A stretch of DNA of 64,000 bases, from positions 8,277,930 through 8,341,929 of the forward strand of contig OZ025287.1 of assembly GCA_964019165.1 (NCBI GenBank), in the 5' to 3' direction. Below are positions 34,448 through 45,491 of this stretch, one piece after another. The stretch's first letter is position 1. Each line of letters starts with the position of its first letter. This DNA comes from Mastigias papua. Taxonomy: Eukaryota; Cnidaria; Scyphozoa; Rhizostomeae; Mastigiidae. The notes under the pieces were generated by a model. The model was given only the letters and a program-made list of their open reading frames with translations. It searched no databases and was not told where the DNA came from. Position numbers and translations under genes: made by a program.

Positions 34448-37400
34448 CTAGTGGGTTACGAAGTCTCCAAACCGCAAAGGGGGGTTTATATTTTGCCTCA
34501 ATCTAGGTGGTCGATGTAGAGGGCCGGTTTGATTTTCTGGTACTTCCTCCCTGGGCATGGTGGTGAGCTCTATTTCCTCTGCTTCCCGGACTGGACAATG
34601 TGGTTCCCCCTTGTTGAATGGGATTGTGCAAGATTTTACCTGATTGTGGTGCACCACGATGTCTTTCCCTGCTTTAGAACGCAATTTGTAGTTGACACCT
34701 TGATGAGAAATAATTTTATATGGCCCAATCCACCTCCCCCCAAATTTCCAAGCCTTAGGGCGACGCAACCATACAGATTGGCCAGGGAGCAAAGGAGTCC
34801 AGTTACTATTCTTTACATTACCTGGCTGGCTATACTTTTGTCTACTGCGAGCTAAATTCTCTCTAGCTACATCTGCGACTGACTGCAAATTACGACGGAT
34901 CAAGGCAGCATATTCGTGTTGACTGCAAGGGTTTTTTAAGGGTAACCCCAGATCTAGCTCCAGTGGGGTTCTAGCAAGACGACCAAAAACCATTTCGTAG
35001 GGACTATAACCGGTTGACGCGTGAGTGCTAGTATTGTAGGCATAGGCAACTAGATCCACCCAACAGTCCCAGTCATGTTGGTGTTTCGAGGCGTAGCTGG
35101 TAAGCATGTCCTGCAAAGTACGATTTTGCCGTTCAACAAGACCATCGCACTGAGGGTGGTATGCTGATGTGCAAGATTTATGTACGCCCATTAGGCAGCA
35201 TATTTCATGCATCAAATTGCTTTCGAAATTTCTGCCCTGATCGGAGTGGATAACGGTAGGTGGCCCAAACCTACTGAAAACTTTTGACACTAGAATTTCA
35301 GCAACAGTCCTAGCTTTTTGGTCTTTGGTAGGAAACACCTCACACCATTTGGTGAAATGATCCATAATAACCAGCAAATGTTTGTTCCCTTGTGTGGTTT
35401 CAGGCAAGGGACCCATATAGTCCATTGCCCAAAATATAAATGGCTCATTAACGGTAATAGATTGCAAGGGAGCCTTTATGTGGTTAGGATCCAGTTTAAT
35501 TTGTGCACAGACCTGACAATTTTTGACGAAATCTTGTAACTGAGTAGTCATATGCGGCCAAAAGTACCGCTCTTTAGCCTTAAGAAGAGTGCGTTTGAGC
35601 CCTAAATGACCAGAAAAAGGACTACAATGAAGGCCTTGCATGACCGATTGGACCAAGTGGCCAGGTATGACAAATGAATAGCGTGGCAAGGAATGATTAG
35701 CAGAAAGGTTTTTGACAAGAAGTCCATTAACTAGATAAAGATCATCCCAACAATGCCAAAATACGCGCAAGGATGGTGTGCCAGCCCATACAAAATACGG
35801 GGGCTTGGGCATATCAGCTAGTTTTAACTCCATAATGGTGGATATGTATGGATCATCTTGTTGGGCTTGTTGTAAATTGTAGCCTGGAGTCATGATAGTG
35901 GCATAAGTAGCTAAGGGTGAAATAGGGGGGACAGAGGAAACTGGGGGACAACTAGATGTTGGCAATGGCATGCGAGATAAAGCATCAGCGTTTTGGTTAG
36001 CGGTACCAGGGCGATGCTTAACAACAAAAGAGAATTCCTGAAGGGCCATAACCCACCTAGCAAGCCGTCCCTTTGGCTCTACAGAGTGGAGCCACTGTAA
36101 GGCGCTATGATCAGTAATCAAGGTGAATTCTCTTCCCAGTAGATATACACGATAATGATCAATGGCAAAGATGATGGCTAAAGCTTCTTTTTCAGTGGTA
36201 GAATAGCATTTCTCCCGGTCTAAAAGTGAACGACTAGCATACGATATCACGTGTTCTCGACCAGAGTTATCTAATTGAGTTAGTACAGCACCCAGTCCCT
36301 TATCAGAGGCATCCGTCTGCAAGAAAAAGCGTTTGTCAAATTGAGGATAAGCGAGAATGGGTGCGCTACAAAGTAAGGATTTAAGTTGCAGAAAGGCTTG
36401 CTCCTGCAAGTCAGTCCAGGAAAAAGAGGAACCTTTCTTGGTAAGCTGCACAAGAGGGGCAGACAGGACTGCAAAGTTGGGTATAAAATTACGGTAGTAC
36501 CCTGCTAAACCTAAGAATGACCGTACTTGTTGCACATTGGTGGGAGGAGCGAGAGCAGAAACAGCTTCAATTTTGTGGGGATCCGTGTGAATCCCAGCAG
36601 ATGAAACGACATGGCCTAAATACGTGACTCTATCAGCGCCAAAACAACATTTAGAGGCTTTAACACGAAGGTTATGTTGCTGAAAACGACCTAAAACTAA
36701 CTCAAGCCTTTCACAGTGCTGCTGTAAATTTATGGATGGAATTATTATGTCGTCAAAATAACACAAACACGTATCATACTTAAGGCCAGACAGTACAATT
36801 TGAATAGCCCTTTGGAAAGTGGCACAACCATTAGACACACCAAATGGCATTCTCAGAAATTCCCATAACCCCTCAGGAGTAATAAAGGCTGTTTTTTCAC
36901 GATCTTCAGGTGACATAGCTATCTGCCAATAACCAGATCTAAGATCTAGAGTACTGAACATGGTCGATCCCTGGAGAGAATCTAAAAGGTCATCAATTCT
37001 AGGGAGGGGGTGAGCGTCCCGTTTCGTCACAGCGTTTAATTTACGGTAGTCCACACAAAAACGAAAGTTACCGTCTTTCTTCTTTACTAAAACTATGGGG
37101 GAGGCCCATGGAGAAGTACTTTGTTGGATAACCCCCTGTTCCAACATGTCAGAAATCTGTCTGTTGACTTCATCTCTATAAGCGTATGGGAATCGCCTCG
37201 GGTATTGCCGTATGGGGTCAGTATTACCAGTATTGATTGTGTGAGTTATCACGTCAGTATAGCCAAGACTTTCGTCAAATACATTTGCGTACTTTAGGAG
37301 CGTATTTAAAATGACCTGACGATCATGGTCATTCAACGAGGGACTGATAACCGCTTTCAGCTCTTCAGTAAGACTAACTTTATTGGCAGGCTGGCAAGAA

Positions 37401-38292
37401 AATGCTTTAGCATAATTAGGTAGGGGAGTGCCCTGTGTATCCACAGAAGACAGGGTATCAAGGAGAGGGCAATACTCACCTATGCGCTGTCCAGCCTGTA
37501 AAGTAATATCACAATTAGATGTGTTCATGATTCTAAGAGCTACCTGTCTACCTACGGCCTGGTTTACAGAATACGCTACTAAGAGATGGCTTGGCAACGA
37601 GTCATGCTGGATAGGTGCTATCATGCCTAGCTGATCTTGGGCACTTTTAGGAACGTGTACTAAAACAAAAGCTTCGGTTCTACCTGGCAAACAAACACTA
37701 TTCACTAAAGTAATAGGAACAGGACTCCTCGAAGGGCATTGGGAAAACACATCGGAATTACTAACGACGCTATCGGTAAGAGGACGAGGGGGAGAAAGGG
37801 AGGTGGGGGCCTCATCTCTAGGGGTAATGAGGGTCTTCCCATGGCGACCTACTAAGTAATAAGTGCCAGTGCGCTCTCTAGTTAGTGCCAACCCATTGGA
37901 GGTTAGAAAGTCCCACCCAAGAACACACTCCAAGGGGGAAAATAATTTTTCGGAAATTAAGAACTTACCGGTATAAACATCGCCATTACCAGGAAAGGTA
38001 AGAGAAGCCTGCACAATCCCATCAACCGGCAAAGGCAGGCCATTTATTCCAACGCAGTGCTGAACTGTGTTTTGAATAAGTGGCCGAGGCCGCAATTTGT
38101 TAAATGTGTCTCGAGATAGAAACGAGACCATAGACCCGGTATCAATTAAGGCGGGAAAGGTTAAATCCCCGAAAAGGCAAGAAACGAGTGGCTGGTTGGG
38201 GGCTTGAAACGAAGCCGTGCATGACCCAGCAGAGAAAATACAGGGGTGACCTTCAACCCAGCCCTCTATTGAGGCACCCCTTTGAAGTTTAA
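34448..38292 (-). CDS. Gypsy-2 Pol (protease, RT, RNase H, integrase)
   Basis: The pol frame opens just above the slippery site (38287-38293) and overlaps the end of gag. The first ATG at 38131 lies after the protease active site, so expression must be by frameshifting rather than by starting at that Met. In order: aspartic protease ALIDTGS directly before 38131; RT with FSTLDLRSGYWQI and the canonical YFDD in CLCYFDDIII; RNase H (FLQTDASDKGLG); integrase with an HHCC site (HLGLKRTL..CQVCAQ), DDE residues in AMDYMGPL, HSDQGRNFE and GLVERQNR; and a C-terminal GPY/F-like module (GGRWIGPYKI). Stop at 34448, 18 bp from the 3' LTR. All catalytic motifs look intact. Confidence 0.93.
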
Positions 38293-38293
38293 A
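38243..38293 (-). promoter_or_regulatory. -1 ribosomal frameshift signal between gag and pol
   Basis: On the minus strand gag reads tcT TTA AAC, giving the canonical slippery heptamer TTTAAAC (38293-38287) in the correct phase. After a 6-nt spacer comes GGGGTG (38280-38275), complementary to CACCCC (38248-38243), with a small CCTC/GAGG hairpin (38274-38263) inside. The gag stop falls in this inner hairpin. The -1 frame is closed by TAA just upstream of the heptamer and open through pol downstream. Pairing was judged by eye. Confidence 0.85.
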
Positions 38294-39237
38294 GACTTAC
38301 CAGACATCGATGAGCCTTGTGAGGAACAGACATAGTTGTTGGCGCATTGGTGTTGTTCATGGCCCCAGCCCGCACAGAGGGCACATTGTAAAGTATAGGG
38401 ACAGGAATTCACAAAATGCCCAAGTCCATTACAATTAAAGCAGCGACAGGCTTGGTTGTTCCGTGATCTTGTATTTTGACGTGTCTGGGGGTGAAATCCA
38501 TCTGGTGCACTGTTCTGCATACGTGGAGCGGTAAAACGGCGCGTGAAAGGTTGGTGGGGCGGCTGAGGAGTAGGGGCAGACATCGCGGCTTCAAGGTGCT
38601 TATGGCGGTCTGTCAAAGCAGTAACTGCGGCAGTAAGTTGCGTCACAGTGTCTTGAAGGCTGTGAAATTTGCTTGCCATCTTTTCGTCATCAACTCCAGC
38701 GGCCGGTTTGACGGCAAAGGTCAAAGTGGGGATATCTGCTTGACGAATAGCCCGAAAACGTTTTGCGAAGTTCTCCATTTCCGCCAATGACGGCGTTGGA
38801 TTGGCTTCTAAGAGTTTCAACCGTATGCCTTCGGGCAAACCACGCATAAATTGCCTGCTTAATAGGGCCTCTCGTGCAGCATCGCTGAGGGAAGGATCGG
38901 CTTTTGAAAGTAAGTCCTTCAAATTCCATAAAAATATAGTGGGGTCCTCGTCTGGCCGGAGAAGGCGATGTTCAAATGTCGCAAAATTTCGTTCGCGATC
39001 AACAGCAGGGCAAAAGGAGGCCAGCAATTGTTCTTTCAAATTCCGATACGAGCCTTTCACCTCGTCGGGCAAAGCATGGAAATAGGCGGCAGCAGGCCCC
39101 CTTAGAAAGGCTGGTAGAACTTGTAACTGCTTCTCCTCATTCCAAGCATTGGCAGTAGAGCAGCATTCGAAGTGGCGAAACCAGGAAACAATATCGCCTG
39201 AATCAAACTTCTCAGGTTGAATTGAAAAAGTTGCCAT
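38266..39237 (-). CDS. Gypsy-2 Gag
   Basis: A 323-residue capsid/nucleocapsid protein starting at ATG 39237, about 35 bp inside the 5' LTR edge. The N-terminal two-thirds is a retrotransposon Gag fold (WFRHFECCSTANAW, FLRGPAAAYFHALP), followed by a short coiled region, then a CX2CX4HX4C knuckle (CFNCNGLGHFVNSC) and a second Cys/His cluster (CALCAGWGHEQHQC). It ends in TAG at 38266-38268, about 20 bp after the slippery heptamer. In the family Gag forms particles that package the RNA. Confidence 0.92.
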   Translation of the reverse strand: MATFSIQPEKFDSGDIVSWFRHFECCSTANAWNEEKQLQVLPAFLRGPAAAYFHALPDEVKGSYRNLKEQLLASFCPAVDRERNFATFEHRLLRPDEDPTIFLWNLKDLLSKADPSLSDAAREALLSRQFMRGLPEGIRLKLLEANPTPSLAEMENFAKRFRAIRQADIPTLTFAVKPAAGVDDEKMASKFHSLQDTVTQLTAAVTALTDRHKHLEAAMSAPTPQPPHQPFTRRFTAPRMQNSAPDGFHPQTRQNTRSRNNQACRCFNCNGLGHFVNSCPYTLQCALCAGWGHEQHQCANNYVCSSQGSSMSGKSLNFKGVPQ

Positions 39238-39271
39238 ACTGGGTACACTTCTCTGTTACCTCTGTCACCAA

Positions 39272-39438
39272 TGTTGCGATTTAAAGGGTTCTCAGAGAAA
39301 GACTCAGTAATGGCAACGTCTTTATTCTATCTCAAACAACTACAACTAACTAAAAAGTGTAACAACGTTTGTTAAGAAGCTTCTGTTGGCTGCATTCCAA
39401 TATATATATAAAGGGTTGCCGCTATGCCAATCACAACA
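39272..39438 (-). repeat. Gypsy-2 5' LTR
   Basis: 167 bp, apparently identical to 34264-34430. Contains tatatatata on either strand that could serve as a TATA region. Confidence 0.95.
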
Positions 39439-40500
39439 TTTGCTTGCACATTGCTTTAAGAGGCATTGCTTGTTTCAGTTGATTTTGGCCATGGCATTTT
39501 TTTGTTGCATTTCTTATTCTAAAGCCTATTTATCCAGGATAAGTAGTGATTGTAATTGCCTGTATACTGCAATATCTGTGGCTGTCTCTGAGGATGAAAA
39601 ACTGTCCTTTTGACACTCAGAGCACTTATGTCAGCTGAGCTTTATCATAATGCCTCCTTCTATGCATCACATCCCAGGGGCGGATCTAGGGGGTTGCGAG
39701 CGTCGCTTAAGCGACAGTCAGATTTCCGGTACCATATTTATTAGATCTACTTTCAGTACTTAATTGCGAAATGAAAGTAAGGATATCTATGCTTTTAGAG
39801 TCATTAGTTCCCTTCCTCTTCGTACCCAAGCTTATCATGGAACGATTAACGGAATGGATTAGTTTTCAATTTTAAGCCAATCAGATGCAGTATTGTAAGG
39901 TGGAACAACCAGTAAGTTTACAAGAAATTCATATCCACAGTAGTCCATATTTTGTCGAGCTTTTCTGTGGCGGGAGCGATGGTGAGCAACATATTAAGTT
40001 CACATTCTATGTCTCTACCAATCAGAACTTCGCATTTACACCCAAGTTTTGGCGCGAGTGACGGTGAGCAACATTGCAATTTCAAATTTTGCTCCTCCAC
40101 CAATCATAGGCTCAAATGAAGTGGCTAAGGTTCTGGCGCGAGCAACAGTACGGTGGCCCATACCGGTCAAACAAATTAACACGGTAGAAAACAAATTAAC
40201 ATATCAGAAAACAAATTAATATCTCAGAAAACAGATTAACATGTCACGAAGCAAATAAAAATTTCACAAAACACATTAAAATTTCAGAAAACACATTAAC
40301 AATTCACGAAACACATTAAAATTTCCGAAAACACATTAACAAATCACGAAACACATTAAAGTTTCAGAAAACACATTAAAAAATCACGAAACACATTAAA
40401 CTTTCAGAAAGCAGAATATAGCTAAACACGGGTAAGAGTATCCGGAGCAGCGGTTTAGTCTCATCACAGCACTATCATATTTTGGAATGGTACCAGCTTT

Positions 40501-40775
40501 TCAGTTACCTAAACATCCATAGAAAAACATGTTCTGCCCTTCATGTGGGGCTTGTTTAGATGTTTCTGGGCAGAAATTCTGCGGGTATTGTGGGAGTTCA
40601 TTATTCAAGGGTACATTGTAATAAGTTCTTCGCCTTCTCCATAACTGTCCCTTATTCACGGTATTTTGTGCAAGTGAGCCACAATTTATACAAAAGCTAT
40701 GAGCTTCCAGCAATTGATTCGCACAAGTAGTGCAGTAACTAAGACTATTTGAATTGCCTTCTGCTATAAATGGTA
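40501..40775 (-). CDS. Zinc-ribbon open frame on the opposite strand of the foldback core
   Basis: The minus strand is open from about 40775 to the stop at 40501 and reads YCTTCANQLLEAHSFCINCG (about 40737-40678), again CX2C-x12-CX2C, followed by a basic LWRRRRTYY stretch. It resembles the plus-strand zinc ribbon at 40532, so the core itself is a remote inverted repeat at protein level. The lower part of the frame is antisense to the plus-strand peptide, so only part may be real. Confidence 0.4.
40529..40621 (+). CDS. Short zinc-ribbon peptide in foldback element
   Basis: ATG at 40529 opens a 30-codon frame, MFCPSCGACLDVSGQKFCGY then CGSSLFKGTL and TAA, with a perfect CX2C-x12-CX2C zinc-ribbon. 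An in-frame stop lies 3 codons upstream, so as written it is a mini-protein; it could instead be an exon after a possible acceptor (ttttcag at about 40499-40504) in another frame. No function beyond zinc binding can be inferred. Confidence 0.45.
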   Translation: MFCPSCGACLDVSGQKFCGYCGSSLFKGTL

Positions 40776-42902
40776 CGTGTCAGGCCTAAACAGTACTAGG
40801 GCACACTAGCTTTGAGACATTGTGCTTCCTATATTGCATTTGTTTCCTTCAATTTCAATTTGTTTCTGATTGCTTTAATTTGTTTTCGTTAAGTTTAATT
40901 TGCTTTCAGCGACTTTCACTTGTTTTCTAAAACTTTAATGCGTTTTCTGAAACTTTAATGTGTTTCGTGATTCGTTAATGTGTTTTCTGAAACTGTAATG
41001 TGTTTCGTGATTCGTTAATGTGTTTTCTGAAATTTTAATGTGTTTTCTGAAACTTTTATTTGCTTCATGACACGTTAATCTGTTTTCTGAGATGTTACTT
41101 TGTTTTCTGACATGTTAATTTGTTTTCTAACATGTTAAGTTGTTTTCTAACGTGTTAATTTGTTTGACCGGTATGGGCCACCGTACAACAGTGGTATTGT
41201 GAACAGTAAAATATCATGAATTAAGAAACCATGGACTGACCGGAATAAATCTTAAAACGAGGCTCACTGCAGCATGGTTTCACAATCTTGTAAGATGGTT
41301 GCTCGCTGTAACTCCGATCTATTAACAGAAATTTCTGAAGCACTATGCAACGGTTACAAACCAACTGAGACCAAGAATTGTGAATATAAGTTGTTTCCTG
41401 TTGTTCAAGATGATTGACTTAATTTTCACACCACAGATGGCCCGATCTAGTAGAGTGTCATTTCTTAATGCCGCAGTTCCAAGAGTGTTAGACACGTTAA
41501 GATCAGAAAATCACAAGCCTGTCAAGTATGTGTTAAGATTCTATTTTATTTGATATGTTCATCCTTACTAATGTCAGCTAATTTGAACAAAACGGTTAAC
41601 CGCTCTAAGGTTTGATGTCCAAAGCCTTTCATTAGCAATTTTCCTTATGTCTTTTTGGTATTGCCAGCATTTATTACTTCACCCTAGTTTTATCCAAATG
41701 AGCTTGAATCTAAGCAATACCTTAATGGATATAAACAAAATACATCAGGAATTTTTGGGAACAAGTATATCCTCAGACAATAATGTTGGGTGTTTGCATT
41801 TGAGTATAGTATCTGATATGGTTTCTTGGCATTATGGTATGTTCAGTAAGACACCCAGTGCAAAAAGCTACTTCCTTTGACAGCACCTTCACAATGGATT
41901 CAAATAGTAAGAAGGATCTACTAAATTACATAGAGTATATAACTTTGGTTGTGCAATTTATTTTACTCTTGTGATTCACTTGAGGTGTAGCTTGATCCTA
42001 CAGTTAAATGCTCTAATGGTGTTTTTTTATACTTTTTTAATTTGATTTTGAAAAATTAGTTTACTACTATCTCCACTGTCAGTGCCATTGTTTTTATCAA
42101 CCTCAAGTATACCCTCAATGCAAAATTATGTGTAAATTTCTTTGTGCCAACTTAGATAGTGCTATGTTTTCCAATTCAATTTTTGGAAGATTGCATTTCT
42201 GGCTTATCTATTTACAGATAATTTAGAAGTAGTGTCTCATTGCAACTCAGGTTGCAGCATTACTATGGTAAAATCTGGGTATAGTATTCAATTGGGTCTT
42301 GTACCTTTGTAGTATACTGCTATTCATCAGTACCTATTAGCTTCTTATCTATAGAACTATGGCATATGTTTATAGCATATTTGCTTATAATGCAATTTGT
42401 GAATGGAAAGTGGTTGGCAATGAAATGACTCATCTTCATCACCTTTCAATATGCAATAAAAATGAATGAATTTCAAATTTGGTCATTTTTGAGCAAAATA
42501 CCTAGGATATTGCTCACTTTGTTAAGATGTCATACAGGCACCAGTCTACAATTCATCTTTTTAATCTAAACATCCAGTTATTGGACAGCAACACAGAGCT
42601 GAAGGTAACAAAAGCTTGAAAAATGAATTTGCAATTACCTTCAAAACTTATCATTCTTTGCTAGAGAAATCACTATGTTTCTCTGAGTCATGTTGATGAA
42701 TTTTGCTCCGATCAAGGTTATTTTAAACCTATACTTATCAATACTGCAATGTTAGATTTATCATACAACGAGACTAAAAGTATTTACATTATAAGGTGCT
42801 GTTGCTGCTATTTTCCTACCCAGTCATACATCTGAGAATATTGGGGAAAACAATGACAATCTTAGTATCTTAGTTTGTTCTGTTGTCCTTTCAGATAAAT
42901 AT

Positions 42903-42910
42903 ATAAATAG

Positions 42911-42998
<88 letters not shown>
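42903..42998. repeat. (TA)n microsatellite
   Basis: About 45 ta units, followed by (TATG)n to about 43026. The Tyr/Ile open frame across it is an artefact. Confidence 0.97.
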
Positions 42999-43000
<2 letters not shown>

Positions 43001-43693
43001 GTATATATGTATGTATGTATGTATGTTCATTTATATTATGGGCATGGCTGAACTTTGCGAATAATTGACCATGCCCAATCTTTATGCAACGGTCAGATTT
43101 TAGGGCTAGATCCGCCCCTGATCATCCACATTTAATATCCTTACTGACAACACAGCAAACAATTGAACCTATTGGTAGATTTTTTCAGCTATCTCATACC
43201 CCTTAGATTAGTGATTTGACGAATACACCAGGGTGTAAGCATTGCCAGCTAGTGCAGCTGGAGACCTTGAAAATTTGTCCAATTGATAAAAGGATGGCGC
43301 CAATTTGTTTGGTTACTGGCATTAGCTAGTGTTACTGGTATTGCCATACACCCTCTGTATCCAGAAACTGGATGTATTGCATTGGAAAGTTTGCTATCAA
43401 ATTGTTAAATGTTGTAGTTATGTCTCAAACAACCCAGAAGCTGCACATTCCCACATCCATTTGTTATGGTCACACTATGCTGGGTCTCTAAATGATGTCA
43501 ATCCTTCATTTCAACTAGATCACATTGTACCAGTATTTTGAAATAGTTTGTGACCTGGTCTTAGTAAAGGTAAAAGTCATAAATTTGAAGACCAAGGTTT
43601 CTTCACCCTTTATGTATTCTAGCTTGAAGGTAGGCAAGATCTGTGTCACTGTTGCTACACAATCAAAATCTCAACTTGATGAAAAAGGTAATG

Positions 43694-44760
43694 GATGAAG
43701 TTTCCCTTCCTTTCTGTCTGATCATAGGCCTGATACAATATTTGAGGACCTTTCAACAAATACTAATGACATAGGTTGTGTTTTTGACAAAACAGCACCT
43801 CTGAGCAGATATGAAAATATGAAATTTGCAGCAATATCTGAAGCAGTATTTTATGGGAAAGAGGGGAGTTTTCCTTTTTTGCCTTGAAGATTACAAGTGG
43901 CTTCAATACTCTAAACTCCTTCATGGTGCCTTCTGCTTGCCTTGTGCAATGTTTGGTCACCAGACTGGTGTCAGTTCATCTAAAGTAGATAAACCAATTG
44001 TATGTCCTTTCATAGATTGGTCCTATGCAGTATCAAGGTTCAAAATGTGCACCAAGTCAAGCAACCATCAAACTATATTATGAACCATGCAAACTTTCTT
44101 TCATGAGAAATTAATTTCAGTAGACATAATCCATAATAAAGTATCAAATGACACTATCTGCAAGAATAGGTTGAAGTTATTTCCCATCATTAAGACTGTT
44201 CTCTATTTTTTGCAAGACAAAATATACCATCATGTGGTCACAGGGATGATGCCAAATACTATGAGATGATATACACTGGAATCTTTCAAACTCTCCTTTA
44301 TTTCAGAGTTGAAAGTGGTGATGCAATTCTTAAAGAACACTTTGATACTTCCCAAAAAATGCCACTTAAGGATGAAATGCTATCCAGGATCATATATCTT
44401 GCTGTGCTGGAGTAGTGAATAAAAGATTAATTTCTGAAATAAACTTTCCAAATGCTTCTCCATACTCTCTGATGAAGTCACTATCTGCTCAAATAAAAGC
44501 AAATGCCTGTTGTTTTCAGCACTATCTGATAACATCATAGATTGTGTAGTGAATAGGTATCACTTAGATAGTCAAAACTGTTGGGGCCAATGTTATAATG
44601 AACCTGGCAATGTGGCAGGGGAAAGATTCTACTGTTTCATCTGAAATTCTTCAAATAAATTCCCTTGCTATTTATACCTATTTGACATTTTGGTTTAACA
44701 CATACTGCATTCCTTCAGTGGAAATTAAAGAGATTGCTAATAGATGCTTATAAGAACAAA
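43694..44760 (+). pseudogene. hAT-type transposase relic (TTF zinc finger + DUF4371, ZMYM1-like)
   Basis: Pieces in several plus-strand frames follow the order of this family: WLQYSKLLHGAFCLPCAMFG (TTF-type zinc finger, about 43900), FIDWSYAVSRFKMCTKSSNH, NRLKLFPIIKTV, GHRDDAKYYE (about 44243), YFRVESGDAILKEHF, SEINFPNASPYSLMKSLSAQ and NCWGQCYNEPGNVAGE (about 44577). Multiple stops and frameshifts inactivate it. The C-terminal dimerisation part is not seen. Confidence 0.75.
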
Positions 44761-44838
44761 TGTTTCTATTGCGCATGCGTCACTTACGAGCCACGCCCTT
44801 TTGTAAGATAGTCAGATTTTTCCCTAGATCCGCACCTG

Positions 44839-45409
44839 CAAGGGGTCCTCTGTTAAAAGCTTACAGACTACATAAACAACACATAACCAACTCAGCTACA
44901 TGAACAAATGACTAGATACATAACATACTGACAAAGCAACGAAAAACACACTAAATCATAGCGCTACGATTCACCATCCTTTCGATACATAAACTGTGAA
45001 TTGTATTAGATATCAATCAAAGAACACATGGTTGGCACAGAATTGAAAACCAGGCTGTGCCAACCACCACAGATTGGGAAGCTATAGTTGGGTTCACCCA
45101 GTAAGGACCGCGCCCTTTGTGGCTACACCCATTTTACCGTAAATACATTGACTATCTTGCTATTTCATGGCAACTGTGTGCAATAAAGACATGACAAGAG
45201 TGTGATAAGCATGATGGATAGGTGTCCACAACATTAAGACTAACGTACATCAAGTCAAAAATGGACGTTTCTCCAGGTTTTCCAGGTTCTGAGGCAACCA
45301 TGCAAATATCCACTCACAAAGACATATATACACAACACATAAAATCATTGACAATGAATATAAAGTGTCTACACAGCAGAAAGTAAATAACCGAAACATT
45401 TTGACCTAC
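44839..45409. other. Intron/flank, no coding seen
   Basis: Between the hAT region and the last recognised stalk exon. I looked for a membrane-spanning exon with an FxNPxY-type tail on the minus strand and saw none. Confidence 0.4.
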
Positions 45410-45491
45410 CTTGGGATTTTGAGGATTTTTCAGGATTGACAACATAGGGCACAACAGTAGTACTAGCTGGTTGTGTGACTTTCGATGTACC
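45410..45491 (-). CDS. VLDLR-like: VLDLR-like exon: stalk continuation
   Basis: 82 nt, phase 0 in and phase 1 out, acceptor cacccttcag, donor gtaggt. Encodes a Thr/Ser/Val/Pro-rich segment ([16 protein letters not shown]) that extends the stalk. The phase fits the exon before it. The next exon (membrane span) was not found in the window. Confidence 0.75.

Larger units (their letters stand above)
34260..39442 (-). mobile_element. Gypsy-2 LTR retrotransposon, complete
   Basis: The element runs 34264-39438 on the minus strand, bounded by 167-bp LTRs that look identical and by a 4-bp duplication tttg (34260-34263, 39439-39442). After the 5' LTR the minus strand reads ttggtgacagaggtaac (primer-binding site); before the 3' LTR it reads aatggggggatgg (polypurine tract). 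gag and pol are separate overlapping frames linked by a -1 frameshift signal. Intact frames and identical LTRs indicate a young, possibly active insertion. Confidence 0.96.
40149..41185. mobile_element. Foldback element with 20-bp tandem units in its arms
   Basis: 1,037 bp with termini TACGGTGGCCCATACCGGTC, exactly inverted at the other end, flanked by a 6-bp duplication CAACAG (40143-40148 and 41186-41191). Each arm is built of a dozen or more ~20-bp units alternating acacattaaaatttcagaaa and acacattaacaattcacgaa types (left about 40149-40411, right about 40850-41185). The ~440-bp core carries zinc-ribbon coding sequence on both strands. A 6-bp duplication is unusual and argues against hAT, Tc1 or PIF; superfamily not assigned. 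Confidence 0.85.
39675..44838 (+). mobile_element. Decayed hAT transposon region (ZMYM1-like), composite
   Basis: The left end CAGGGGCGGATCTAGG at 39675 is matched inverted at 43106-43120 (ctagatccgcccctg) and at 44824-44838 (ctagatccgcacctg). Two right ends and one left end suggest two related insertions or a rearranged one. No clear 8-bp duplication was found for either pairing. A broken hAT-type transposase lies at 43694-44760; a foldback element (40149-41185) and a (TA)n run (42903-42998) are inside. The region sits in the presumed large intron or 3' flank of the VLDLR-like gene. Confidence 0.6.

Noticed and set aside
42824..43030. Tyr/Ile-repeat open frame
   Set aside because: Translation of the (TA)n run.
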